Positions 26,026-35,148 are shown, counted from the stretch's first letter. The stretch is DNA of 64,000 bases from Rhizobium aethiopicum (GCF_900094625.1 NZ_FMAJ01000005.1:124001-188000), one strand, 5' to 3'. The notes: generated from the letters alone by a model not told the origin. A program made the numbers and translations.

Positions 26026-26843
26026 TGCATGTGAGACGATCGCCCGAAGAAATCGCCGCTAATCGCGCACGCTACGAGGAGCACCAGAAGAAGGGTCTGG
26101 AATTCGCGCCCAAGTCCCTGCCCGGCCCAAGCCCACTGCCGGCACCGGCCGTCGATGCCGCTGCCGTCATCCATCAGGAGACCATTCCCGGCGGCTGGTA
26201 CTGGTCGACGAAACTCTTGCGCGGCGAGGCGATCCGCATCGATCAGGCGGAGGGCAATTCCACCGTGGCGCTCGTCGCCTGGAATGCCGAGGATACGAGC
26301 GAGCGGATCAATCTCGTCGACACCGCCAAGGTCCAGTGGACGACCGCACTCGGCAAGGGGCGCGTGATCTTCTCCGATATGGGCCGCGTCATGTTCTCGA
26401 TGATCGAAGACAGTTCCGGCGCCCATGATTGCTTGATGGGCGGCTCGACGGCCGTCTCGAACGCAACGAAATATCCTGGCGAGAAGACCCGCAACACCCG
26501 CGACAATCTGATCCTTGTCGCCGTCAAGCTCGGCCTCGACAGACGCGATATCCCTGGCATTCTCAACCTTTTCGCGCCCGTCCGGCTGGCCGAGGACGGA
26601 GGTTTCGGCTGGCAGGGCAAGCGCTCCAACAGCGGCGATTACGTCGAGCTGCGCGCCGAGATGGACATGTTGGTCGGCTTTTCCACCTGCCCGCATCCGC
26701 TCGATCCCGATCCCAGCTATCAGCCGAAGCCTGTCGTCATCACACGCTACCGGGCGACCGTCCCTGCTGCCGATGATCTTTGCCGCACGGCGACGGCCGA
26801 GGCCGTGCGCGGTTTCGAAAACAACACCTTGATGCAGGCCTGA
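26022..26843 (+). CDS. Urea-amidolyase-associated protein 1, DUF1989 (carboxyguanidine deiminase subunit)
   Basis: This 273-residue DUF1989-family protein is of the group called urea-amidolyase-associated protein 1. Visible conserved stretches are IPGGWYWSTKLLRGEAIRI, SDMGRVMFSMIEDSSGAHDCLMGG and FSTCPHPLDPD; the last includes Cys and His suited to metal binding. In guanidine-degrading bacteria the two DUF1989 proteins form carboxyguanidine deiminase (CgdAB), which converts carboxyguanidine to allophanate and ammonia. Here they sit directly between importer and carboxylase. Which of the pair is CgdA or CgdB I leave open. Confidence 0.9.
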   Translation: MMHVRRSPEEIAANRARYEEHQKKGLEFAPKSLPGPSPLPAPAVDAAAVIHQETIPGGWYWSTKLLRGEAIRIDQAEGNSTVALVAWNAEDTSERINLVDTAKVQWTTALGKGRVIFSDMGRVMFSMIEDSSGAHDCLMGGSTAVSNATKYPGEKTRNTRDNLILVAVKLGLDRRDIPGILNLFAPVRLAEDGGFGWQGKRSNSGDYVELRAEMDMLVGFSTCPHPLDPDPSYQPKPVVITRYRATVPAADDLCRTATAEAVRGFENNTLMQA

Positions 26844-26853
26844 GGAGACGACG

Positions 26854-27504
26854 ATGACCGATTTCATCCAAACCTCGCCTGCCCGCAATGTTCAAAATGC
26901 CGCGCAGGAGCACTTCATTCCGGCCGAAGCTCCATGGTCCGGCATCGTGCGCAAGGGCCAGACGATCCGCATCGAAGACAGTCTTGGCCAGCAGGCGATC
27001 GATACGCTCTTCTACCGTGCCGATGATTTTTCCGAGCGTTATTCCAATCAGGATACGATGCGCCTGCAAGGCGCTGCCTATATTGGCAGCGGCACGAAAA
27101 TCATGTCGAACGAAGGCAATGTCATGCTGACCATGACGGCCGATAGCTGCGGTCGCCATGACACATCCGCCGGTGCCTGCTCCTGCGAGAGCAATACGGT
27201 GCGCTTCGGCCATGGCACGAAATACCTGCATGCCTGCCGCGACAACTTCATCCTCGAGGTCAGCAAACACGGGATGAGCAAGCGCGACATCGTGCCGAAC
27301 ATCAATTTCTTCATGAACGTGCCGATCAAGCCGAATGGCGAAATGACGATCGTCGACGGCATTTCCGCACCGGGCGACTATGTCGAACTCGTCGCGGAGA
27401 TGGACGTGCTCTGTGTCATCTCCAACTGCCCGCAGATCAACAATCCCTGCAACGGTTTCGATCCGACTCCGATCCGGGTGCTGATCTGGGATGGCGAGGA
27501 CTGA
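26854..27504 (+). CDS. Urea-amidolyase-associated protein 2, DUF1989 (carboxyguanidine deiminase subunit)
   Basis: This 216-residue second DUF1989 protein is shorter than and clearly related to its neighbour. It carries GIVRKGQTIRIEDSLGQQAIDTLFY, TADSCGRHDTSAGACSCESNTVRF and VISNCPQINNPCNGFDPTPIRV. The clustered Cys and His residues in both blocks look like a metal site. It lies 10 bp after the first DUF1989 gene and 2 bp before the carboxylase gene. By family precedent it is the partner subunit of the carboxyguanidine deiminase, releasing the first ammonia in guanidine breakdown. Confidence 0.9.
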   Translation: MTDFIQTSPARNVQNAAQEHFIPAEAPWSGIVRKGQTIRIEDSLGQQAIDTLFYRADDFSERYSNQDTMRLQGAAYIGSGTKIMSNEGNVMLTMTADSCGRHDTSAGACSCESNTVRFGHGTKYLHACRDNFILEVSKHGMSKRDIVPNINFFMNVPIKPNGEMTIVDGISAPGDYVELVAEMDVLCVISNCPQINNPCNGFDPTPIRVLIWDGED

Positions 27505-27506
27505 GC

Positions 27507-30500
27507 ATGTTCAAGAAAGTCCTGATCGCCAACCGGGGCGAAATCGCCATCCGGGTCATCAAGACGCTGCGACGGATGGGCATCGCCTCGGTCGCCGTCT
27601 ATTCCGATGCCGACCGTTTCGCTAGGCCTGCGATGATGGCTGATGAAGCGGTGCGTCTGGGCCCGGCGCCGGCCATCGAAAGCTATCTCAATATCGACGC
27701 CGTCATTGCCGCCTGCAAGGCGACGGGGGCCGAGGCAGTACATCCCGGATACGGCTTCCTGTCAGAGAATATCAGTTTCGCAGAGCGCCTCGCCGCCGAA
27801 GGCATCGCCTTCATCGGCCCTCGGCCCGAACACCTCTCCGCCTTCGGCCTGAAACATACGGCGCGGGAACTGGCCAGGTTAAGCGGCGTGCCGCTGCTGC
27901 CCGGCACCGGCCTGCTGTCGAACACCGATGAAGCACTTTCGGCAGCAGAGACGATCGGCTATCCCGTCATGCTGAAAAGCACGGCCGGCGGCGGCGGCAT
28001 CGGTATGCAACTCTGCGCCGATGCCGAGGGCCTCAAGGCGTCCTTCGAAAGCGTGCAGCGCACTGCGCGGGCAAGCTTTGGCGATGCGCGCGTCTATATC
28101 GAGCGGTTCGTAGCCGAGGCCCGGCACGTCGAGGTGCAGATTTTCGGCAATGGCAAGGGCAGAGTGATCGCGCTCGGCGAACGCGACTGCTCGCTGCAGC
28201 GGCGAAACCAGAAGGTGGTCGAGGAAACCCCCGCGCCCGGCCTTTCCGACGCAATCCGCGCCCGCCTGCACCAGGCGGCTGTCGATCTTGGTGCTGCGGT
28301 TTCCTACGAATCCGCTGGCACCGTCGAGTTCATCTATGATCCGCTACGCGAGGAATTCTATTTCCTTGAGGTCAATACCCGCCTGCAGGTCGAACATCCC
28401 GTCACCGAAGCTGTCTTCGGGATCGATCTGGTCGAGTGGATGATCCGCCAGGCCGCAGGCGAGGATGTGCTGTCCGGTTCGGAGGCTCTGCAGCCGAAAG
28501 GGGCCGCGATCGAAGTGCGCGTCTATGCCGAGATGCCTCACGCCGATTTCCGCCCGAGTGCCGGCCTGCTGACAGAGGTGGCGTTCTCCAGGGACGCACG
28601 CATCGACGGCTGGATCGAGACCGGCACGGAGATCACACCCTTCTACGATCCGATGCTCGCCAAGGTGATCGTGTCGGCCGAGGACCGCCTGGCGGCGATC
28701 GAAAAGTTGAAGGCGGCCCTTGCGGGCACATCGATATCGGGCATCGAAACCAATCTCGACTATCTCAAGGCCATCGCCAGCTCCGAGCTTCTGGCGAGCG
28801 GCAAGGTGGCAACCACTGCACTGCGGGATTTTTCCTTCGTGCCTGACGTCATCGAAGTGATCGCGCCGGGCGCCCAATCGAGCCTTCAGGAACTGCCTGG
28901 CCGGCTTGGTCTTTGGCATGTCGGCGTGCCGCCGAGCGGCCCGATGGACGAGAGGTCCTTCCGTCACGCCAACCGTCTCGTCGGCAATCGCGACATGGTC
29001 GCAGCACTGGAGCTGACGGTTTCCGGCCCAGTGCTGAAATTTCATACCGACACAGTGGTCGCCCTTGCCGGCGCCAGGATGGTGATGACCGTCGACGGGA
29101 TAAGAATGCCGCATGACAAAGCCGTCACCGTCCGCGCCGGCCAGATCCTCGTGATCGGCACCATCGATGGACCGGGTCAGCGTGCCTATCTCGCCGTGGC
29201 GGGCGGTTTTGCCGCTCCCGTCGTACTCGGCTCGCGTGCCACCTTCGGCCTCGGCCAGTTCGGCGGCAATGCCACCGGCACGCTGAAAACCGGCCATGTC
29301 CTTCATCTCGCTCGTCAGGCCACCGCCGATGTGCCTAAGCCGGCGACCGAGCCGGCAGAGCTGACGCGCGAATGGGAAGTCGGCCTCGTCTACGGTCCGC
29401 ATGGTGCGCCCGATTTCTTTCAGGAGGACGATATCGAGATACTGTTCTCGACCGGCTATGAGGTGCATTTCAACAGCGCGCGAACCGGAGTGCGCCTGAT
29501 CGGCCCTGCGCCAAAATGGGCGCGCAGCGATGGCGGCGAGGCTGGACTCCATCCCTCCAACCTGCATGACAATGCCTATGCGATCGGCGCGATCGATTTC
29601 ACCGGCGATATGCCGATCATTCTCGGGCCCGATGGTCCAAGCCTCGGCGGCTTCGTCTGCCCGGCAGTCATTGCTCGCGACGAACAGTGGAAGATGGGCC
29701 AGTTCAAGCCGGGTGATCGTATCCGCTTCCATCCAATCGCGCGACCTGACGATCCGATTGCCGGCCCGGTCGTGCATCGCGGGAAGCAAGAAGCGGGATC
29801 GCCGATCATCGGCAAACGTGACGACGGGCTTGTCTCGGTCGTCTACCGCCGGCAGGGCGATGACAATCTGCTGGTCGAATATGGACCGATGACGCTCGAT
29901 GTCGCCCTGCGGCTGAGGGTGCATCTATTGATGGAGGCCGTCTTGCAGGCGCGCCTGCCGGGTATCATCGATCTCACCCCCGGCATCCGCTCGCTGCAGA
30001 TTCACTACGACGGGACGACGCTGACCCGTAAACGCCTGCTCGGCCTGCTGGCCGAAATCGAAGCGAGCCTGCCCGCAGCCCAGGACGTCAAGGTGCCGAG
30101 CCGCATCGTGCATCTGCCGCTTTCCTGGAACGATCCGGATGCGGAACTTGCCATGCGCAAGTATCAGGAACTCGTGCGGCCGAATGCGCCCTGGTGCCCT
30201 GATAATATCGAGTTCATCCGCCGCATCAACGGGCTGGCAGACGAACAGGCCGTGCGCGACGTCGTCTTCGATGCGAGCTACCTCGTGCTCGGCCTCGGCG
30301 ACGTCTATCTCGGCGCACCGGTGGCGACCCCGGTCGATCCGCGCCATCGACTGGTGACGACGAAGTACAATCCGGCCCGCACATGGACGCCTGAAAATGC
30401 CGTCGGCATCGGTGGGGCCTATATGTGCATCTATGGCATGGAAGGCCCGGGCGGCTACCAGCTCTTCGGCCGCACCATTCAAGTATGGAACACCTGGCGC

Positions 30501-31046
30501 CAGACGCCGGTCTTCGCCAAGGGCAAGCCCTGGCTGCTCGATTTCTTCGATCAGATCCGCTTCTTTCCGGTCAGCCACCAGGAATTGGCGGAAGCCCGCA
30601 GCGCCTTCCCGCATGGCGGTTATCCCGTCAAGATCGAGGAGACGGAATTTTCCTATGCCACCTATGAGCAGGAATTGCAGGCGAATGCCGCCTCGATCGC
30701 GACCTTCAAGGTGCGCCAGCAGGCCGCCTTCGATGCCGAGCGCCAGCGCTGGAAGGAGGCAGGCCTCGACAGCTTTGTCACCGACGAAGGCTCCGGCGAA
30801 AGCCCGGACGGGGACATTCCCGAAGGCTGCTTTGGGGTTGCCACCTCGGTGCCCGGCAATATCTGGAAACTGCTGGTGGAGCCGGGCGCACCGGTTATGG
30901 CCGGTGATACGCTTGCCATCATCGAATCCATGAAAATGGAAATCAACGTTACCGCACATGCGCCAGGCCGAGTCCGCCACCTGCGCGCCGGCCCCGGACG
31001 AAACGTCAAAGCGGGCGATATCATTGTTGTTCTGGAGGAGTGCTGA
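27507..31046 (+). CDS. Biotin-dependent guanidine (urea-type) carboxylase
   Basis: This 1179-residue multidomain enzyme has an N-terminal biotin carboxylase with ATP-grasp (ANRGEIAIRV at the start, HPGYGFLSEN, and the catalytic region EVNTRLQVEHPVTE) over about residues 1-445. Two KipI/KipA-type (AHS) carboxyltransferase domains follow: VGVPPSGPMDERSFRHANRLVGN from about 470, and YRRQGDDNLLVEYGPM from about 775. The C-terminal biotinyl domain carries Lys1143 in IIESMKMEI. The layout is that of urea carboxylase. With a guanidine-I riboswitch and DUF1989 partners, the likely substrate is guanidine, giving carboxyguanidine. Many databases will call it urea carboxylase. Confidence 0.93.
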   Translation: MFKKVLIANRGEIAIRVIKTLRRMGIASVAVYSDADRFARPAMMADEAVRLGPAPAIESYLNIDAVIAACKATGAEAVHPGYGFLSENISFAERLAAEGIAFIGPRPEHLSAFGLKHTARELARLSGVPLLPGTGLLSNTDEALSAAETIGYPVMLKSTAGGGGIGMQLCADAEGLKASFESVQRTARASFGDARVYIERFVAEARHVEVQIFGNGKGRVIALGERDCSLQRRNQKVVEETPAPGLSDAIRARLHQAAVDLGAAVSYESAGTVEFIYDPLREEFYFLEVNTRLQVEHPVTEAVFGIDLVEWMIRQAAGEDVLSGSEALQPKGAAIEVRVYAEMPHADFRPSAGLLTEVAFSRDARIDGWIETGTEITPFYDPMLAKVIVSAEDRLAAIEKLKAALAGTSISGIETNLDYLKAIASSELLASGKVATTALRDFSFVPDVIEVIAPGAQSSLQELPGRLGLWHVGVPPSGPMDERSFRHANRLVGNRDMVAALELTVSGPVLKFHTDTVVALAGARMVMTVDGIRMPHDKAVTVRAGQILVIGTIDGPGQRAYLAVAGGFAAPVVLGSRATFGLGQFGGNATGTLKTGHVLHLARQATADVPKPATEPAELTREWEVGLVYGPHGAPDFFQEDDIEILFSTGYEVHFNSARTGVRLIGPAPKWARSDGGEAGLHPSNLHDNAYAIGAIDFTGDMPIILGPDGPSLGGFVCPAVIARDEQWKMGQFKPGDRIRFHPIARPDDPIAGPVVHRGKQEAGSPIIGKRDDGLVSVVYRRQGDDNLLVEYGPMTLDVALRLRVHLLMEAVLQARLPGIIDLTPGIRSLQIHYDGTTLTRKRLLGLLAEIEASLPAAQDVKVPSRIVHLPLSWNDPDAELAMRKYQELVRPNAPWCPDNIEFIRRINGLADEQAVRDVVFDASYLVLGLGDVYLGAPVATPVDPRHRLVTTKYNPARTWTPENAVGIGGAYMCIYGMEGPGGYQLFGRTIQVWNTWRQTPVFAKGKPWLLDFFDQIRFFPVSHQELAEARSAFPHGGYPVKIEETEFSYATYEQELQANAASIATFKVRQQAAFDAERQRWKEAGLDSFVTDEGSGESPDGDIPEGCFGVATSVPGNIWKLLVEPGAPVMAGDTLAIIESMKMEINVTAHAPGRVRHLRAGPGRNVKAGDIIVVLEEC

Positions 31047-31049
31047 ACC

Positions 31050-32861
31050 ATGCTGCCGACCATTCTTGATCTGACCAGCCTTCGTGCAGCATATGAGGCA
31101 GGCAAAAGCCCGCTCGATGTCATGGAGATCGTCATCGCCCGCCGGGCCGCCTCGACGGATCCCGCTATCTTCATCACCCCGACGCCTGACGAGATATTGC
31201 GGGCCGAAGCGCGCGCTCTGACGGAGCGTGCACCGGAGCCGAACAGCCTGCCGCTTTGGGGCATTCCCTTTGCGGTAAAGGACAATATCGACGTGGCGGG
31301 CCTGCCGACGACAGCTGCCTGCCCTGCCTATTCCTACCAGCCGCAGAAGGACGCAACTGTCGTTGCGAGGCTTAGGGCCGCGGGCGCAATCGTCATCGGC
31401 AAGACTAATCTCGATCAGTTCGCGACCGGCCTCAACGGCACACGCTCGCCCTATGGAGCGCCGCGCTCGGTCTTCGACAAGAATTATGTGTCGGGCGGCT
31501 CGAGCTCCGGCTCGGCAGTTGCCGTCGCCTCGGGCCTGGCGAGCTTCGCGCTAGGCACCGACACAGCCGGCTCCGGCCGTGTGCCGGCGGCTTTCAACAA
31601 TCTCGTCGGCATTAAACCGACACCCGGACTGGTGCCGAATGTCGGGGTCGTGCCTGCCTGCCGCAGCGTCGATGTCGTCACCGTCTTTGCCCCAACGGTC
31701 GGCGACGGCGTCGCGATCCGCAAGGTGATGGAAGGCTATGATGCCGCCGATCCCTTTTCGCGCAAAGCGGTTCCAGCAAGCCTGCCCGCCTCCGGTCTGC
31801 GGATCGGTGTGCTCGACGCAGGCGAGCGGGAATTCTTCGGCAACAGGCAGGTCGAAGCTCTCTACGACGCCGCGATCGAAAGAGCGCGCGCGCTCGGCGC
31901 CACCATCGTTCCCTTCGACTACGCGCCGTTCCGGCAGGCGGCTGAACTGCTCTACAACGGCCCCTGGGTCGCCGAACGGCTTGCGGCGGTCAAAGAGTTC
32001 CTGGCAACAAATGGCGATGACTTTGAACCCACGGTACGGGCGATCATCGAAGCGGCCAGAGCTTATGATGCCGTCGACGCCTTCGAAGGCCGGTACAGGC
32101 TGGAAGCGCTGCGGCAGAAAACCCGGTCCGAATGGGAGAAAGTTGATTTCCTGGTGCTGCCGACCTCCCCCACAACCTACACCGTCGAGGAAATGCAGAC
32201 GGACCCGATCGTCAAAAACAGCCATTTCGGCCGTTATACCAACTTTGCCAACTTGCTTGACTGCGCGGCGATTGCCATTCCCGCCGGTTTTGACGCCGAC
32301 GGCCATCTGCCCGCAGGTGTAATGCTGGTGGGGCCTGCCTTCACCGACGATGCGATGGCGGCCTTTGCCGACGCCCTGCACCGGGCGGCAGAGACCGGCA
32401 TGGGTAAGGACCGCAAAGCCGCGCTGCCGGAGGCAAGCCACGTGATACCTCCTGCTGATGACTTCGTTCCGATCGTGGTCGTCGGCGCGCATCTGACGGA
32501 TATGCCGCTGAACCATGAGCTGACGCGCGCGGGCGGATACATGTTGAAAGCAGCCCGGACGGAGGGCAGCTATCGGCTCTTTGCCCTCAATGGCACGATC
32601 CCGCCCAAGCCGGGGCTGGTGCGAGATCCGGACTTTTCCGGCAATGGCGTGGAAGTTGAAGTTTGGGCCCTGCCACCGGCGGCATTCGCCCATTTCGTCC
32701 AGAACATTCCGGCTCCGCTTGGTGTGGGCAAGATCACCCTCAGTGATGGAACTTGCGTAACCGGATTTCTCTGCGAGGGGCATGCGGTGAGCGGTGGACG
32801 AGAGATCACCGAGTTCGGCGGCTGGCGCAACTATATCAGGGCGGCCAGCCCGGTGGCCTGA
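31050..32861 (+). CDS. atzF: Allophanate hydrolase (amidase signature family)
   Basis: This 603-residue enzyme has an N-terminal amidase-signature domain: Lys77 in FAVKDNID, cis-Ser151 in GGSSSGSA and nucleophile Ser175 in TDTAGSGRVPA. The spacing equals that of the Ser-cisSer-Lys triad in characterised AtzF (Lys to nucleophile 98, cis-Ser to nucleophile 24). A C-terminal domain from about residue 460 (VVVGAHLTDMPLNHELTRAGG) matches the extra domain of allophanate hydrolases, which has been linked to decarboxylation of the first product. It hydrolyses allophanate to ammonia and CO2 and completes the guanidine pathway. It can equally use allophanate from biuret (gene at 46042). Confidence 0.93.
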   Translation: MLPTILDLTSLRAAYEAGKSPLDVMEIVIARRAASTDPAIFITPTPDEILRAEARALTERAPEPNSLPLWGIPFAVKDNIDVAGLPTTAACPAYSYQPQKDATVVARLRAAGAIVIGKTNLDQFATGLNGTRSPYGAPRSVFDKNYVSGGSSSGSAVAVASGLASFALGTDTAGSGRVPAAFNNLVGIKPTPGLVPNVGVVPACRSVDVVTVFAPTVGDGVAIRKVMEGYDAADPFSRKAVPASLPASGLRIGVLDAGEREFFGNRQVEALYDAAIERARALGATIVPFDYAPFRQAAELLYNGPWVAERLAAVKEFLATNGDDFEPTVRAIIEAARAYDAVDAFEGRYRLEALRQKTRSEWEKVDFLVLPTSPTTYTVEEMQTDPIVKNSHFGRYTNFANLLDCAAIAIPAGFDADGHLPAGVMLVGPAFTDDAMAAFADALHRAAETGMGKDRKAALPEASHVIPPADDFVPIVVVGAHLTDMPLNHELTRAGGYMLKAARTEGSYRLFALNGTIPPKPGLVRDPDFSGNGVEVEVWALPPAAFAHFVQNIPAPLGVGKITLSDGTCVTGFLCEGHAVSGGREITEFGGWRNYIRAASPVA

Positions 32862-32872
32862 AGGGAGATCGG

Positions 32873-32959
32873 ATGCAAAAACTTCTATCAAAGGTAAAGC
32901 AGCTGGTTTTTGCCGGTCTGATTGCCAGGACCCGCGCGGTCTGGACGGGCAGGCGATAG
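32873..32959 (+). CDS. Possible small basic peptide, 28 residues
   Basis: A 28-codon frame (MQKLLSKVKQ at the start, RTRAVWTGRR at the end) begins 11 bases after the allophanate hydrolase stop, behind a good GGGAGA ribosome site. The peptide is basic and amphipathic, with a short hydrophobic stretch LVFAGLIA. I do not recognise it. Its position as last frame of the guanidine operon makes translation possible, but so short a frame could be chance. Confidence 0.3.
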   Translation: MQKLLSKVKQLVFAGLIARTRAVWTGRR

Positions 32960-33107
32960 GAACAGCGTGCATCCGCCCGCCCCAGTTCATTGATTTCTGT
33001 GCGCCGTTGTCTGAAACCGACGCACACTTTCTTACGGCATGCCCTCATTTCATAAATTGCCGCGATAGGCAGAGGCGCTAAAGCGCGATAAGGCCTCACT
33101 AGCCTCT

Positions 33108-33142
33108 AAAAGGCATCGGTATGGGCGCAAATTGATGCTTTT
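33108..33142. promoter_or_regulatory. 35-bp element, copy 1: AAAAGGCATC...GATGCTTTT upstream of the creatininase-family gene
   Basis: The left half-site AAAAGGCATC (33108-33117) and right half-site GATGCTTTT (33134-33142) form an imperfect inverted repeat spanning 35 bases. The same 35-base element, 28 of 35 positions identical by my count, recurs at 35034-35068 in front of the importer operon next to the LysR gene. This copy lies 55 bases before the creatininase start at 33197. It is a strong candidate operator shared by both units. Confidence 0.7.
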
Positions 33143-33196
33143 CGTGCGCAATGATTTTCCCTACTCACTGCTAGATGAGCAATGAGAGGTGCGGCG

Positions 33197-33994
33197 ATGG
33201 CAATGCCATTCTACTGGAATGAACTGAACACCTACGACTTTGCCGGACTTTCCGCTGACACCACGATCGCCGTGCTTCCCATCGCCTCGACCGAACAGCA
33301 TGGCCCCCATCTGCCTGTTGCAACCGATGTCGCCATCGCCAACGGCATGCTTGCCGAGTTGCGGAAGCAGAAGCCCGCCGACCTCGATTGTCTGGTCCTG
33401 CCGACACAGGAGATCGGCAAGGCCAACGAACATATTTACGGACCGGGAACGCTATCGCTCGGCGCCGAACTGCTCATTCCGGTCTGGACCGCGATCGGCG
33501 CCAAGGTTGCCGAAGCCGGCATCCGCAAGATGGTGATCGTCAATTCGCATGGGGGCAATGTCGATATCATGAGCATCGTCGCGCGAGAGCTGCGCGTGCG
33601 CTACGCAATGGCGGTCGTCTCCACGCAATGGGGTCGCTTCGGCCATCCCCAAGGCATGATCAGCGAACATGAACTGAAATACGGCATCCATGGCGGTGAG
33701 GTGGAAACGTCGCTCATGCTCTACTTCCGGCCCGATCTGGTACGGATGGACAAGGCTGAGAATTTCACGTCCAAAGGGGAACGGATGCGCGAACACTCGA
33801 AATACATGCAGCCGTTGCCGCCGCATTCGCTGGCCTGGATCGCCCACGACCTTAATCCTTATGGCGTCGTCGGCGACGCATCGCTCGGCACGGCCGAAAA
33901 AGGCGAAGCCATCTGCCGCCATCAAGTCAAGGGTTTTGTCGATCTGCTTCATGACCTGAAGAGCTATCCGCTTTCCAATCTTTATTCGAAGTAA
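33197..33994 (+). CDS. Creatininase-family amidohydrolase
   Basis: This 265-residue member of the creatininase/formamide hydrolase family has the metal motif STEQHGPHLPVATD (Glu33, His35, Asp44), then NSHGGNVDIM and HGGEVETSLML with the later His and Glu ligands. The start is placed at 33197 because GAGAGG lies upstream; ATG 33182 would add five residues. Family members open cyclic amides such as creatinine, or act on formamides and mycofactocin-type precursors. It shares a 35-bp promoter element with the importer operon at 35149 and so belongs to that regulon. Whether creatinine is the substrate is uncertain; no creatinase (creatine amidinohydrolase) gene is present. Confidence 0.88.
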   Translation: MAMPFYWNELNTYDFAGLSADTTIAVLPIASTEQHGPHLPVATDVAIANGMLAELRKQKPADLDCLVLPTQEIGKANEHIYGPGTLSLGAELLIPVWTAIGAKVAEAGIRKMVIVNSHGGNVDIMSIVARELRVRYAMAVVSTQWGRFGHPQGMISEHELKYGIHGGEVETSLMLYFRPDLVRMDKAENFTSKGERMREHSKYMQPLPPHSLAWIAHDLNPYGVVGDASLGTAEKGEAICRHQVKGFVDLLHDLKSYPLSNLYSK

Positions 33995-34015
33995 AGCCTT
34001 GTCGTGAACCGTGGC

Positions 34016-34966
34016 TCACATCGCGACGGACGTATCCGCCGCGATGTGGCCCTTGGCCTGCAGCTCCTGCACCAGGCCGGCCAGTTCGGCCAGCAGATAT
34101 TCGACGAACAGGCTGGTGGCGGAATCAAGCGGCGCCCGTGCGCGGGCAAAAAGCTTCATCGGCTGACGGCGCGCATGCGGCTCCGCGATCGGTCGGAAGA
34201 CCAATTCGCCCTGCCGGCATTCGTTGATGACATCGAGCGGGTTGAGGATCGTCAGCCCGGCCCCCGACTTAACCAGCTTTTTCAGCATCTCCGATGCATT
34301 GGTTTCGAGGACCGGTTCGACATGCACGTCCAAGCGCGCCAAGGCCAGATTGATCACGTCACGCAGGCTGGTCCCCTGCTGGGCCAGCACCAGGCGCTCC
34401 TGGACGATATCGGCCAGGTTGATCGGGCCGGGGCCGATCAGATGATGCCCGGGCGGCAGAACCACGCCGATCGGAATGTCGAAGTTGCCGAGGGTGCGGA
34501 TGCCGGGCGTTGCCGGAATATTGAAGCCGAGGCCGATATCCACCTCGCCTGACAGCACCGGATTGACCGTCATCGTGCCGGCGTCGTTGCGCAATTGCAT
34601 GAAGACGCGCGGATGCTCCGACTGGAACCGCGCAATGATTTCCGGCAGCGGCCCTGCCGCCAGGCCGACCGTCGTCACCAGCCGCACCTTGCCCGCCTGT
34701 TGCATCTTCAGGCTGCGGATGCGCCCCTCCAGCCGCTCGTAATTCTTCAAGACGTCGCGAATATGCTCGATGCAGAGTTCGCCTGCTGCCGTCAGGCGCA
34801 GACCGCGCGGCAGCCGCTCGAACAGCGGCGCTCCCATTTCTTCTTCCAAAGCGAGAATCTGCCGGTTGATCGCCGAAGACGCCACATTCAGCCGCGCCGC
34901 TGCTTTGCGGATTGAGCCCGAGCGTGCGATCTCGTTGATATAGAGAAGTTTTCTGGAGTGCAGCAT
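34016..34966 (-). CDS. LysR-family transcriptional regulator
   Basis: This 316-residue LysR regulator has an N-terminal helix-turn-helix (SGSIRKAAARLNVASSAINRQILALEEEMGAPLFER) and an effector domain covering the rest. The start at 34966 excludes an unconserved 39-residue upstream run that would reach into the divergent promoter region. It converges with the creatininase gene (21 bp between stops) and diverges from the importer operon at 35149. Both flanking units carry the same 35-bp GGCATC/GATGC element, so this protein probably controls both. The effector is unknown. Confidence 0.9.
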   Translation of the reverse strand: MLHSRKLLYINEIARSGSIRKAAARLNVASSAINRQILALEEEMGAPLFERLPRGLRLTAAGELCIEHIRDVLKNYERLEGRIRSLKMQQAGKVRLVTTVGLAAGPLPEIIARFQSEHPRVFMQLRNDAGTMTVNPVLSGEVDIGLGFNIPATPGIRTLGNFDIPIGVVLPPGHHLIGPGPINLADIVQERLVLAQQGTSLRDVINLALARLDVHVEPVLETNASEMLKKLVKSGAGLTILNPLDVINECRQGELVFRPIAEPHARRQPMKLFARARAPLDSATSLFVEYLLAELAGLVQELQAKGHIAADTSVAM

Positions 34967-35033
34967 CACAACCTCGTTGCACAAAAATAAAGCACGCAGC
35001 GTAAAATAGGCACAGGCATTCTTTGAGATGCCG

Positions 35034-35068
35034 AAAAGGCATCGTTGCGCACGAAATTTGATGCTTTT
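35034..35068. promoter_or_regulatory. 35-bp element, copy 2: AAAAGGCATC...GATGCTTTT between LysR gene and importer operon
   Basis: AAAAGGCATC at 35034-35043 and GATGCTTTT at 35060-35068 repeat the element at 33108 with identical total length. A further GGCAT (35015) and ATGCC (35028) inverted pair lies immediately to the left, so GATGC-type half-sites occur four times within 54 bases. The element lies 80 bases before the binding-protein start at 35149 and 67 bases upstream of the LysR start at 34966, ideal for a divergent LysR-controlled promoter. Confidence 0.7.
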
Positions 35069-35148
35069 CAAAGAGCAAAGCAATCGCTCCTATGAAGAAA
35101 ATCGAGCGTCGCCTCAGACGTTGCGAATTCAGAAGGGGAACGTCGACA

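Noticed and set aside
28344..29924. Long minus-strand open frame of 526 codons
   Set aside because: It lies antisense inside the carboxylase gene, has no recognisable domain and the His/Arg-rich composition of a shadow frame in GC-rich DNA.
27507..32861. Calling the carboxylase/hydrolase pair a urea amidolyase
   Set aside because: Domain layout is the same, but the guanidine-I riboswitch and the two DUF1989 genes point to guanidine as the substrate.
35009..35022. Possible sigma-54 promoter (GGCACAGGCATTCT) before the NMT1-type importer operon
   Set aside because: The -12 GC is absent at the required 12-base spacing from GG.
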